20,276 nt of DNA, taken from a virus. The stretch is taken from positions 1 to 20,276 of IMG/VR virus record IMGVR_UViG_3300022413_000054; one strand, 5' to 3'. Made by a program: the position numbers and the translations under genes. The notes below the pieces were generated by a model. It searched no databases. It was not told the DNA's origin and worked only from the letters and a program-made list of their open reading frames with translations. Of this stretch, positions 7,746 through 15,252 are shown in pieces. Within the stretch, counting starts at the first letter, position 1. Each line of letters opens with the position of its first letter.

Positions 7746-9466
7746 TCTTTGACTGTCCTTACGGTGAAGGTTAGGTCAGCATCACCGAGAGTGGATCTAT
7801 GTTTGAAGGTAGCTGAATCACCTCCGATGCGAACTAGGTGCATCCACGAGATGACTGTCTGCGAAATCGGGCTAAAGGCTGGAGAACCTGATCCGATGAC
7901 GCTGTTGACAGTGATGGTTTCAGTTCCGTTACCATTGTCAGTGACGTTGGTAATGCGTCGATAGTACACGACTCCTTCGACTGTCACAATTCTAAGGTCT
8001 CGTTTAGGCGCGGCACCGTTCAAAAGATTCTCGATTCCCATGAACGGAACGATGAAGGTATTGCCACCGAGAGTCAATGGCGAGAACAACGGCAAATCGT
8101 TCTGGAATGTCGGAGCGTAAAAGGTTCCCCAAGATCCTCGCATATAGTGAATGAATTTTCGCCAAGCATACATCTCAGATACATCATCGCAGAACACGAC
8201 GACTTGAGAAGACCACTCGCCCAGAGGCTCTGTCCCTGTGACAAAGATTCGACCCGTCTTACTATCTATGGTTGTTTGTTCTCGCGAGATAGCGCCTGTC
8301 AGCTTGCGAATCGCACATCTCTCCCGGAGGATAGGTCGAGCAGGGCTTTCCACCGTATGGAAGTCGAAATAATTCGGATCCACCTCACCGATGTCACGTT
8401 CACTCTCTAGAGTGAATTGAACGGAAAGGTCTTCAAGGTTCTTTTGCGCGGTGCTGATTCTCGCCGGCTGCAACAGGTGACCGAATCGAACAGGGGTCAC
8501 CCACGTTCCGAGAGGCAAGTCTGTACCAACCGCTTGCTCGAGAGTTACGCCAATCTCAGGACTGTTAATCATCAATATCGTTGAGATGATTTCCGTCCCA
8601 TCCGGCGTATTGAAGATCAAAGTATCGCCCGCAGCGATTGACATATTCGCAATCGTGAAGTTCACGACTATGTCAGTGCTCAATGCGGCAGCGGAAATCT
8701 TTCGTCCTTCCCACCATAGTTGAACACCAATCGGTAGGATTGGGTTGCCACCAAAGATTATCGTCTCGAGCTCAGTTCGTTTCTTATCATTATCACTTGA
8801 GAACCTGAAATTATAGTTCACGATCGTCCGAGGTCCGCGCCGTGTGCTGAACGCCTGTTCGAGACCATTCTTCGACCGCATCAAGTCAGTCACGAAAGTC
8901 AACTGTTCCTGCGCCCCTGCTTGGGGATCAGAAATCATTAGCAGAACGCGACGTCCGATAGTTCGTATGACGAACGTCAAAGCTTCTACGGTGAAGGTTA
9001 CCTCGTCATCGAATTCCTGCGGACCGGTTTGCGCCGCACGGAATGTCAGAACCTCGTCACCCATGGACGGCAGGTTAACCGGTAGAGCCGGATCGAAGAG
9101 TGTCACCCCTGCTGTCGGAATGACTACCGAGCTCAATTCCTTCGGATCTCGGAAGGTACTGTAGAGCGTGACTGCGACATCTTTCTGGTCAGCGATGTCA
9201 CCAAAATCAATCGGTGCTGGGGTCGCCCAAACCTTATTTAGGAACCAACCAGCATAGCCTCCAAACTCACCAGGCGTCGTTGCGCTCGTTCGATACGGCT
9301 CAGGAGGCAGAGGCTCATCAAAGAATGTGAAATCAGCACCGAGGCCGAATTCATCAAGGTATCCAACAGACGGATCATTCGCACCTGGGAGTGTCGGAAG
9401 TGCGGGGTTCCCTGGATCATGAAATAGGACACCGTATCCGGAGACCGCTGCGGATTGATCAGCCAC
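7742..9466 (-). CDS. Distal tail / minor tail protein
   Basis: 574 aa, starting with GTG (bases 9466-9464). The start is supported by AAGGAG six bases upstream, which itself overlaps the previous gene's stop. The protein is beta-rich with no membrane segment. Residues 425-455 contain SEMYAWRKFIHYMRGSWGTF followed by YAPTFQNDL, resembling the R-G-x-x-G-x-F-x-x-P-T-W/F-x-x-D-L motif common in phage minor tail proteins that stand where lambda gpM or Dit stands. The C-terminus (WMHLVRIGGDSATFKHRSTL, 541-560) is also typical of these proteins, from memory. Position immediately before the gpL-like gene and after the tape measure and two structural genes supports a role at the tube end, joining tube to tip. 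The exact family (DUF2460-like or another Dit type) is not certain. Confidence 0.7.
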   Translation of the reverse strand: MADQSAAVSGYGVLFHDPGNPALPTLPGANDPSVGYLDEFGLGADFTFFDEPLPPEPYRTSATTPGEFGGYAGWFLNKVWATPAPIDFGDIADQKDVAVTLYSTFRDPKELSSVVIPTAGVTLFDPALPVNLPSMGDEVLTFRAAQTGPQEFDDEVTFTVEALTFVIRTIGRRVLLMISDPQAGAQEQLTFVTDLMRSKNGLEQAFSTRRGPRTIVNYNFRFSSDNDKKRTELETIIFGGNPILPIGVQLWWEGRKISAAALSTDIVVNFTIANMSIAAGDTLIFNTPDGTEIISTILMINSPEIGVTLEQAVGTDLPLGTWVTPVRFGHLLQPARISTAQKNLEDLSVQFTLESERDIGEVDPNYFDFHTVESPARPILRERCAIRKLTGAISREQTTIDSKTGRIFVTGTEPLGEWSSQVVVFCDDVSEMYAWRKFIHYMRGSWGTFYAPTFQNDLPLFSPLTLGGNTFIVPFMGIENLLNGAAPKRDLRIVTVEGVVYYRRITNVTDNGNGTETITVNSVIGSGSPAFSPISQTVISWMHLVRIGGDSATFKHRSTLGDADLTFTVRTVKE

Positions 9467-9472
9467 GGCTCA

Positions 9473-9478
9473 CTCCTT
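9473..9478 (-). promoter_or_regulatory. Ribosome-binding site of the distal tail gene, overlapping the upstream stop
   Basis: AAGGAG on the minus strand, six bases from the GTG start at 9466. It shares bases with the TAA stop of the preceding gene (TAAGGAG). It is strong enough to justify the GTG start. Confidence 0.7.
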
Positions 9479-10724
9479 ACGGCACTGGACCGTTATCAAT
9501 CTTCTTGTATGCCAATCCTTCCCATGCGCTGTAACCTTCTCCTGCGAGAACATTGGTAGCATCATCGTTGATAAGAGGGAAGACCGTGTAAGTATCGGAC
9601 CCAACCACGAGCTCCTGCTCCGGAGCGAGGTTCCTCATGTTGATTCGGAACACGTCGGGAACTTGTGCAACCACTCCCATACGTATGTCACCGGCAAAGT
9701 CAATGTTCGCACCAACATAGATTGGAATCAGTGGTGTCGCATTGCTCGTGAATGTTCGATCCGAGTTATATAGATTCACGCCGAGACCATCTGGATTTCC
9801 ACTGACGTTGCAGAGTCCGAAGATGACTGCATCAGTGCTCTTATTCACGTCACCGATGGCAAATCCGAGAGCGATTCCTTGCTGTTGTTGAAGTGTCAGG
9901 TTGTCACCGAGTTGCGGCTTGTACCAGATGATCTCCGGAGAATTCTGCGCGAGTCCCGGCATGTGATACACGGCGCACATGAACTGAGCTCGGATCGCTC
10001 CACCCGCTCCTGTCTCATTGCCCGCCGAATTCATATGGAAAGGATTCCGGTGGAAAGTGGAATACGGATCATGCTCACCATTCGCAACCGGTGTTGATTG
10101 CGAGCTCTGTGAACTGAGCGCGGTCGGATCGAGTTGCTCCCAGAATTGCGACGTGACATAGAATGAGGTAGGATCAAGATCAGGATGCAGAGGGGTCAAT
10201 AAACCGACATGAAAATGTCGATAGTGTCGAGTGGCGACCTTGATGACACAATGTATATAATCTCCGGCATCATTCGAGAAGAGCCAATACTTGTCAAAGG
10301 TCCCTTCAAGTTGATTGGTAATCATGCACCGAAGACCGGATAGTTGAGCGCTATCCGCGATAGCATAACTAGCCGCAGGCGGGCTCTGCATCGGATTATT
10401 AGGTTGATCAAAGGCCTCCTGTGCGGAATTTACCCCAGTCCCAGTGAACGTGAAAAGGTGTTTACCATTCTCGGTTGTTCGAAAGAAGACGTACGGAGGA
10501 AGGTGTGTTACCGGACTGGTCGTTGGACCCAGTGGAGATCCACCCCGTACCTGACGGGTAACCCAAACCTCAGCTTCTGGAAGAGCGACTTCTGGACTCT
10601 GTACCGGAGCCAAGTTATCAGTCCATTTCGCATCGTCACGTGCGAACGGAAGCCAGATGTTCTCAAGGAACGATCCGATTCCAGCATCGCCGGTGAATGG
10701 GGTGGTTTGAGTTTCATACGGCAT
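9477..10724 (-). CDS. Beta-rich tail-tip structural protein, paralogue of the upstream 480-aa protein
   Basis: 415 aa from the ATG at 10724. A longer form could start at 10748, but the 10724 ATG makes the TAATG junction seen elsewhere in this operon and has GGAG eight bases upstream, while the 10748 ATG has no visible ribosome-binding site. No membrane segment, signal peptide or enzyme motif. Three collinear blocks resemble the upstream 480-aa protein: residues 95-109 (TG-V-N-xx-Q-xx-F-x-QP), 168-179 (YRHFHVGLLTPL) and 377-385 (DTYTVFPLI). The middle part (GDYIHCVIKVATRHYRHFHV) resembles virion proteins of several siphophages from memory. Position between tape measure and distal tail genes suggests a minor structural protein of the distal tail. 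Function not established. Confidence 0.75.
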   Translation of the reverse strand: MPYETQTTPFTGDAGIGSFLENIWLPFARDDAKWTDNLAPVQSPEVALPEAEVWVTRQVRGGSPLGPTTSPVTHLPPYVFFRTTENGKHLFTFTGTGVNSAQEAFDQPNNPMQSPPAASYAIADSAQLSGLRCMITNQLEGTFDKYWLFSNDAGDYIHCVIKVATRHYRHFHVGLLTPLHPDLDPTSFYVTSQFWEQLDPTALSSQSSQSTPVANGEHDPYSTFHRNPFHMNSAGNETGAGGAIRAQFMCAVYHMPGLAQNSPEIIWYKPQLGDNLTLQQQQGIALGFAIGDVNKSTDAVIFGLCNVSGNPDGLGVNLYNSDRTFTSNATPLIPIYVGANIDFAGDIRMGVVAQVPDVFRINMRNLAPEQELVVGSDTYTVFPLINDDATNVLAGEGYSAWEGLAYKKIDNGPVP

Positions 10725-12166
10725 TAGAGAATCTCCATTGCGACCCATTTGTAGAGCTGCGTCGCGCTTATGTCTGGGAATACGATGTACCGCTTCCCGT
10801 TGAATTGTTCAATTTCCTGGAACGATGTGAGTCCTCGACCATGCACCGCTTCAAATCCGTCGATGATCCCGATTATCTGTACGTCACCGGTTTGGTTCGC
10901 GATGATGTGGGGCTGAACAACGAAACTCAGACGATTTGCAATTCCGAGAGGTCCAACACCTTGAACGCCATCACCTCCGCCAGCATCACTTCCAAACCAC
11001 GCTTCACTACCCGCTGATCCCATTTCTCGGAGTATTCCACCCTCAAGGAAACCAGGTAGCCCGGTATTTGGAGTCGTAACAAATCCATCAACCTGTGTCG
11101 CATACGTGAAGTCATAGTTCGCCGGATTGAATTGCGCTGGCCACATTTGAGCGCGCAATTCCGTCAATTCTGAGGTAGAGAAACTGATTGACAGCCATTG
11201 TGGTGATAGGTTGTCGCGGAACCAATACGGACCTGAAGTCACTGTTCCCGCTTGAACAGACATTGGATTTATGATGCCCGCCGCGACCGTGCTCGGATTA
11301 GAACTCAGCGTTGCCCAGACCTGGTTGAATGTAAGCGCCCCAGTCGTGGAACCCGCAGCAAGTCCAGGGAACGGATAATTCGCTTCAGTATTCGTGAACG
11401 GGATAAAGAATCCGAGAATTCCATAGTGAGAGAATGATCCATCTCGTATAAGGATGTTGACACGTCTCTCTGTGCTGGAGACGTATATCTCCGGATCATT
11501 CGATGGGCATGGGAGGTTACCAGCGTTCGGGCTCGCTCCTGGCTGCAAGAAGAATGATTGAGTTTTATCAAATCCTGTCGCAACCACCAGCTGGACATAC
11601 GGATTACCACCACCACCCTGGGAGTCAAGACCGATCGTCGCCGGATTGGTTGCTTTCGTGCTCGTGCAAAGCCAATGAAAATTTGTTCTATCATCGACAT
11701 AGTCTGTCGATGCGATAGGAGACTGAGCTCCGTTTCCTCGATCCTCAGTCCAGTAAGCTTTCTCTGGAATGATGTCAACTGTCAGAGCGTTATCGCCACC
11801 GGCACTTGAGTTCGCTGTCACGACACCAGTGATAGGAGTATCGAACGGTGAAGCTAGATTTGCAAGACCGACATACGAACCACCTGATATAATTGCAACC
11901 TGAGTCACGACGCCTGTCGCCGGACTTGCGGCTATGGCTGTCACAACACCTCTCGCGACAAAATTTACCCCAACCTGAGGTGAGGTTACGACACTGATGT
12001 CAAAAGTCTCACCAACTACGTATCCGGTGCCGCCAACATTGACACTGATTGAGCTGATACTGTCATTCGTGATGAAGTCAAAAATCGCTTTCGCGGTGAT
12101 AACCTGACCCAATGTTTCAGGAGACCCTGATCCACCGTTCGCGACGAGTTGTTCATGAAGCCACAT
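10724..12166 (-). CDS. Beta-rich tail structural protein of unknown function
   Basis: 480 aa. The N-terminus (about 15-32) is polar and helical, then residues 40-130 hold repeated beta motifs such as GGTGYVVGETFDIS and VTQVAIISGGSYVG, with further glycine-rich beta sequence after that. Residues 196-210 (ATGFDKTQSFFLQPG), 244-257 (FSHYGILGFFIPF) and 458-466 (KRYIVFPDI) form three blocks shared in order with the following 415-aa protein, so the two are probably tandem paralogues. No enzyme motif is visible. It directly follows the tape measure gene with a TAATG overlap and GGAG upstream, which places it among tail-tip or tail-surface structural proteins. It could decorate the distal tail or form part of the tip ring; sequence alone cannot decide. 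Confidence 0.75.
   Translation of the reverse strand: MWLHEQLVANGGSGSPETLGQVITAKAIFDFITNDSISSISVNVGGTGYVVGETFDISVVTSPQVGVNFVARGVVTAIAASPATGVVTQVAIISGGSYVGLANLASPFDTPITGVVTANSSAGGDNALTVDIIPEKAYWTEDRGNGAQSPIASTDYVDDRTNFHWLCTSTKATNPATIGLDSQGGGGNPYVQLVVATGFDKTQSFFLQPGASPNAGNLPCPSNDPEIYVSSTERRVNILIRDGSFSHYGILGFFIPFTNTEANYPFPGLAAGSTTGALTFNQVWATLSSNPSTVAAGIINPMSVQAGTVTSGPYWFRDNLSPQWLSISFSTSELTELRAQMWPAQFNPANYDFTYATQVDGFVTTPNTGLPGFLEGGILREMGSAGSEAWFGSDAGGGDGVQGVGPLGIANRLSFVVQPHIIANQTGDVQIIGIIDGFEAVHGRGLTSFQEIEQFNGKRYIVFPDISATQLYKWVAMEIL
10733..10736 (-). promoter_or_regulatory. Ribosome-binding site that decides the 10724 start
   Basis: GGAG on the minus strand, eight bases before the ATG at 10724. 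It sits downstream of the alternative ATG at 10748, so it can only serve the shorter form. Confidence 0.6.
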
Positions 12167-14454
12167 TAGTTATTTCTCCCGCCGTTGAGGGCTTGGTTGA
12201 CAGACGAGCTCTTCTCTCCGATAGCAGTTACAAGAGCTCTTTGACCGTTCGCTGATTGAAGAGCCTGCTCAACCTTCTTCGGATCATCAAGTACGACAAC
12301 CGGAGCAGGCATCACCGTCACTTGTGGTGCGGCCTGTGTCGCGCCATTCGGGATTACTGTCCCTGACTGACGCGGTGTGATAATCTCGGGTCCACCTTCA
12401 CCAACAAGGATTGGTTTGCCACCTTGGAAGTCACCACCACCTTGGAAGGATCCAGCGATTGTGCTGAAGATGTTGCCGCCACCCCCACCAAGGGCACTGA
12501 AGAACGACTTCAGGATCTGCTGCGACAGAAGCTCGGACGCCATTCGACGAAGGGTTTCACCGAAGCTACGAGCGAGACCTTTCAGTCCGTCGCTGAATGG
12601 ATCAAACAAGAAGTTCGCAAAGGCTGACTGAATGTTTCTCGCCGCCTGTACGGCGAACTCCGTCATAGAGTTGCCCGCTTCATCGAGTGTCTTCTTGGCT
12701 TCAGCGACTGAACGGTCAAACAAGTCTTGGTTGATGACACCTCTTTCGAGAAGACGATTGTAATCATCCAACGCCATGTTATACGTTTCAAGCGGCGTTC
12801 GAGTGTCATCGAAGAGCTGTCCGGCGAGTGCAAGGTCATCCGTCAAACCAGTCAAATCGTTGTCAGCTTTGATATAGGATGCGTTCGCTGCCTCAAGAGC
12901 CCGGACAAAGTTTTCAGCTGGAAGTTTTCCGGTGTTCCATTGTTCTACCAGCGCCGCCACTGCCGCCTTGTATGTCTCCAACGGTGTTCGTGTCGCTTCA
13001 ATTGTCTTTTGAATCTGTGTCAGGAGTTTCGGATCAATTGTAACTTCACCTTGAGTTCCCGCCCCTCGCTGTGACGTATCCTCGTTCAGCGCCGCCAGTC
13101 GAGCCTCCGCTCGTTGCCGAATCGCATCTTCCAGTCTCTTCTCCTGTGCGATTTGTGCTTCAACCAATGCCGTTCGATCCGCTTCAAGCGTCGCAAGCTG
13201 TCCAGCTAATTCTCTCTCAAGCCTAATCTGCTCAGCGGCTGATTCACCCGCGATTTCAACTCGACGTGCCGCAGCCTGTTCGGCCACCTCATCGTCTCCG
13301 ATGATTGTCGCAAGTGTCCCAACCAAGGCGTTCTGGAAATTTAGGAAACCAGTCTTCACTTCGCTAAAGAACCTGAACACGCGAGTCTTGAGGATAGCGA
13401 GACCATTCACGATTTCAACGATAGCCCGATTGATGAAGTTGGCAATCGTCAATGGTATCCGAAGCATCGCACGACCAATATCACCAGCGATTTCACCGAC
13501 GTTGATCCCAAGTCCAGTGAAGCCTTCAGTTGTTCGTCTTATTATCGCCCCAAACTCATCGAACGTCACCCCGAGTACGTCACCGAACTGGAGCATACCT
13601 TGAAGCAACGGTCCTTGGACAAATGTCGCGAGTCCGAGCAGGATATCGGCAAAGCCTCCGGCTGCCCCTGTGCTCTCCGCGAAAATACCAACTGTTCTAA
13701 TCAGCGAGTTCTGCAGAACTGTGAACGCCTGACTAATCGTTGGAATCGTCTTCTCAAATTCGGCTTCAAGAACAGACGCCTGACTTTGCAAGGCCTGAAT
13801 AACCGCCACAGATGACAATTTACCAGCCGCTCCCAACTCGCGCAATTTACCAATCGGAACGCCAAGTCCATCGGCGATAGCTCTCGCTAGGCGAGGAGTC
13901 TGCTCAAGAATGGATCGCAGTTCGTCACCACGCAGGGTACCAGAGGCCATGGCTTGACCCAACTGTACGATAGCCGCGTTCGCTGATGCAGCCGCGACAC
14001 CACTCAGGGTGATGGCTTTTGAAACGGTATCCGTGACCTGTGCCACGTCGTCAAGAGACAAACCGAGTGTCTCAGAGGAACGAGCTACCCGTTGAAATAG
14101 CTCAGCCGTGGATGCGAATCCGATACGATTCTTCTGCGCTATATCGAAAATCGTCTGTTGTACCTTCTCCAGCTGTTTACCGGACTTGGTTACAAGCCGG
14201 AGCCTGTTGTTGATTTCCTGGAAGGTGTTTGTCAGTCGACCAAGTTCACGAAGAACAAATGACGCGGCAAGAACTTTTAGGACACGTCCTAGGCTGAAGG
14301 CGCTCTTTCTTTGTCTGTCAAATGCCTTGGTAGTTCTGTCGGCCGCGACGGCAGTCTGGCCAGCGGCCTTTCGGATTCCGAAGAGGCTACGCTTAACCGT
14401 TTCAGCGCCCGTCTGGGCGCGTCTACCGTCAATTCCAACTTTAAGGTCTGGCAT
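12166..14454 (-). CDS. Tail tape measure protein
   Basis: 762 aa. Residues 60-255 match the tape-measure N-terminal domain, including GTLRGDELRSILEQTPRLAR (172-191) and the following GLGV, LRELGAAGKLSS and VIQAL. A hydrophobic middle (about 262-385) contains likely membrane-active helices. Residues 388-455 are an Ala/Glu/Arg-rich coiled coil. TRTPLETY occurs twice, at 488-495 and 551-558, each heading a similar helical unit. The C-terminus has the frequent tape-measure ending GGKPILVGEGGPEIITPRQS followed by GTVIPNG (678-704). The protein sets tail length and fills the tube before DNA ejection; at about 0.15 nm per residue it predicts a tail near 110-115 nm (inference). It lies one base after the chaperone stop. 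Confidence 0.93.
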   Translation of the reverse strand: MPDLKVGIDGRRAQTGAETVKRSLFGIRKAAGQTAVAADRTTKAFDRQRKSAFSLGRVLKVLAASFVLRELGRLTNTFQEINNRLRLVTKSGKQLEKVQQTIFDIAQKNRIGFASTAELFQRVARSSETLGLSLDDVAQVTDTVSKAITLSGVAAASANAAIVQLGQAMASGTLRGDELRSILEQTPRLARAIADGLGVPIGKLRELGAAGKLSSVAVIQALQSQASVLEAEFEKTIPTISQAFTVLQNSLIRTVGIFAESTGAAGGFADILLGLATFVQGPLLQGMLQFGDVLGVTFDEFGAIIRRTTEGFTGLGINVGEIAGDIGRAMLRIPLTIANFINRAIVEIVNGLAILKTRVFRFFSEVKTGFLNFQNALVGTLATIIGDDEVAEQAAARRVEIAGESAAEQIRLERELAGQLATLEADRTALVEAQIAQEKRLEDAIRQRAEARLAALNEDTSQRGAGTQGEVTIDPKLLTQIQKTIEATRTPLETYKAAVAALVEQWNTGKLPAENFVRALEAANASYIKADNDLTGLTDDLALAGQLFDDTRTPLETYNMALDDYNRLLERGVINQDLFDRSVAEAKKTLDEAGNSMTEFAVQAARNIQSAFANFLFDPFSDGLKGLARSFGETLRRMASELLSQQILKSFFSALGGGGGNIFSTIAGSFQGGGDFQGGKPILVGEGGPEIITPRQSGTVIPNGATQAAPQVTVMPAPVVVLDDPKKVEQALQSANGQRALVTAIGEKSSSVNQALNGGRNN

Positions 14455-14455
14455 C

Positions 14456-14803
14456 TTACTTCTTAGCCTTCTGCTTCTCTTTGGCCTTCTTAGCCGCCCA
14501 ATCGAGGTAGATGGTATCTAGCCGTCGAAGATGGCGGACGAGTTCAGCTGAATCTTCCGCATTGTAAAGGTTCAACCTTGCATATGCCTCAATCTCTGAT
14601 GTCAGCAGAGCCTGAGGATGTCCGTATCCGTATTGCCTGGAAGCCTCCAAATCGCCAAAGGCGGACCAGACATGATCCAGTCCTTCGAAGAGTTCGGGCC
14701 TTTTCTCCAACGCTGGAGGTATCTTGCCCGAGTTGTCCCAAACTCTATAAAGCGTCTCTAGGTGGGGTCCCCACTCAAGGTTCCAATCTAGGACGCTTTT
14801 GAG
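14456..14803 (-). CDS. T-type tail assembly chaperone extension, read through a -1 frameshift
   Basis: A -1 frame reading region of 115 aa that continues the G-type chaperone. From the slippery site it reads LKSVLDWNLEWGPHLETLYR and on through LEKRPELFEGLDHVWSAFGD to a Lys-rich end (AAKKAKEKQKAKK), with no stop on the way. A free-standing start is poor: the best candidate is TTG at 14710 with no clear ribosome-binding site, and it would discard residues that look like part of the domain. The P-P-A-L-E-K-R-P-E-L...W-x-A-F-x-x-L pattern is typical of second chaperone ORFs. As in lambda gpG/gpGT, the fused form (131 + 115 = 246 aa) should bind tail tube subunits through the T part and tape measure through the G part. 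It ends one base before the tape measure gene. Confidence 0.85.
   Translation of the reverse strand, partial: LKSVLDWNLEWGPHLETLYRVWDNSGKIPPALEKRPELFEGLDHVWSAFGDLEASRQYGYGHPQALLTSEIEAYARLNLYNAEDSAELVRHLRRLDTIYLDWAAKKAKEKQKAKK
14749..14799 (-). promoter_or_regulatory. Predicted frameshift-stimulating RNA stem-loop
   Basis: Minus-strand RNA 14799-14788 (AAAGCGUCCUAG) pairs with 14761-14749 (CUAGAGACGCUUU): 12 base pairs with one bulged A at 14757. Inside it GUGGG (14774-14770) and CCCAC (14766-14762) form a second hairpin with a three-base loop. The stem begins three bases after the slippery heptamer, or six if the weak AAA/UUU foot is open, which is close to the usual spacing for -1 frameshifting. 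The zero-frame UAG stop (14790-14788) lies inside the stem. Found by hand; no folding energy was computed. Confidence 0.75.
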
Positions 14804-15195
14804 TTTTTTGAGTCTTCCTCTTCAACTTCACGCTGGTACGCATTCATTGTTTCAGAGATTTCAAAAACGATGTCACGGAAATCACGTACCTCTTTCAGAA
14901 GTTCGTATGCCTTCTTCTGACTATACTTGATGTTCTTGCCATCGTCGTCTGTTATCCCCTTCCAATCCAGGAGTATCGTCTCCGATGCTGTCTGGTACAA
15001 GAGTTCCTCTTGCACTTCGATAGGCAACATGCCTCTCGTCATCGTGTGACGATACTGCTTCCCTAGAGTTCGAAGTCTTTCCTTGTATCTTGGGTTCTCG
15101 ATACGGGCGACAAGAATCTCCGCTCCGTCCCCGATATCAACCCAGACTCCATTGACCTCAAGGTCACTATCAGTCTTCAGTTTCGAAATTTTCAT
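14788..15195 (-). CDS. G-type tail assembly chaperone
   Basis: 135 aa, starting at ATG 15195 with AGGAG six bases upstream. The N-terminus (MKISKLKTDSDLEVNGVWVD) and the following beta segment (GAEILVARIENPRYKERLR) are typical of short phage tail chaperones placed between tube and tape measure genes. The rest is helical and the end is acidic (REVEEEDSKNSKAS). Codons TCA AAA AAC near the 3' end contain a perfect slippery heptamer, after which only four more residues are read in the zero frame. Ribosomes that slip make a 246-aa fusion with the next reading frame. The protein should bind the tape measure and is normally absent from the finished virion. A hairpin in the leader may lower its expression relative to the tube gene. 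Confidence 0.88.
   Translation of the reverse strand: MKISKLKTDSDLEVNGVWVDIGDGAEILVARIENPRYKERLRTLGKQYRHTMTRGMLPIEVQEELLYQTASETILLDWKGITDDDGKNIKYSQKKAYELLKEVRDFRDIVFEISETMNAYQREVEEEDSKNSKAS
14803..14809 (-). promoter_or_regulatory. Slippery heptamer A AAA AAC for -1 ribosomal frameshifting
   Basis: The heptamer lies in the correct register of the chaperone gene: zero-frame codons are TCA AAA AAC, giving X XXY YYZ = A AAA AAC, one of the most efficient heptamers in bacteria. After slipping, the next codon is CTC and the frame stays open to the stop at 14458-14456. Confidence 0.9.
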
Positions 15196-15252
15196 CTGTG
15201 GCTCCTAGTTTTCGAAGAGACCCAACGAAATGCTGGGCCTCCTCACTTCAAA
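15196..15252. other. Intergenic gap between tube and chaperone genes
   Basis: The longest non-coding gap in the window, 57 bases. It holds a hairpin (15219-15239) and the AGGAG ribosome-binding site of the chaperone gene (about 15202-15206). No promoter-like -35/-10 pair was found by eye. Confidence 0.7.
15219..15239 (-). terminator. Stem-loop between tube and chaperone genes (possible attenuator or mRNA processing/stability element)
   Basis: On the minus strand GGCCCAGC, loop ATTTC, GTTGGGTC form an 8-bp stem with two G-U pairs. It starts 13 bases after the tube gene's stop codon. The downstream sequence (TCTTCGAAAAC) is not a U-tract, so it is not a classical intrinsic terminator. It may weaken read-through or protect the 3' end of the tube message, which must be made in far greater amounts than the chaperones. 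Confidence 0.45.

Noticed and set aside
10725-10748. Longer start (ATG 10748) for the 415-aa protein
   Set aside because: No ribosome-binding site is visible upstream, and it would overlap the previous gene by 25 bases. The 10724 ATG has GGAG at good spacing and the TAATG junction typical of this operon.
14456-14710. T-type chaperone as an independent 84-aa gene starting at TTG 14710
   Set aside because: TTG without a clear ribosome-binding site; the same frame is open back to the slippery heptamer and the extra residues look like part of the domain.
15219-15239. Classical rho-independent terminator after the tube gene
   Set aside because: The stem is real by eye, but no U-tract follows and essential tail genes lie downstream, so full termination is unlikely. 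It is kept only as a possible attenuator or processing element.
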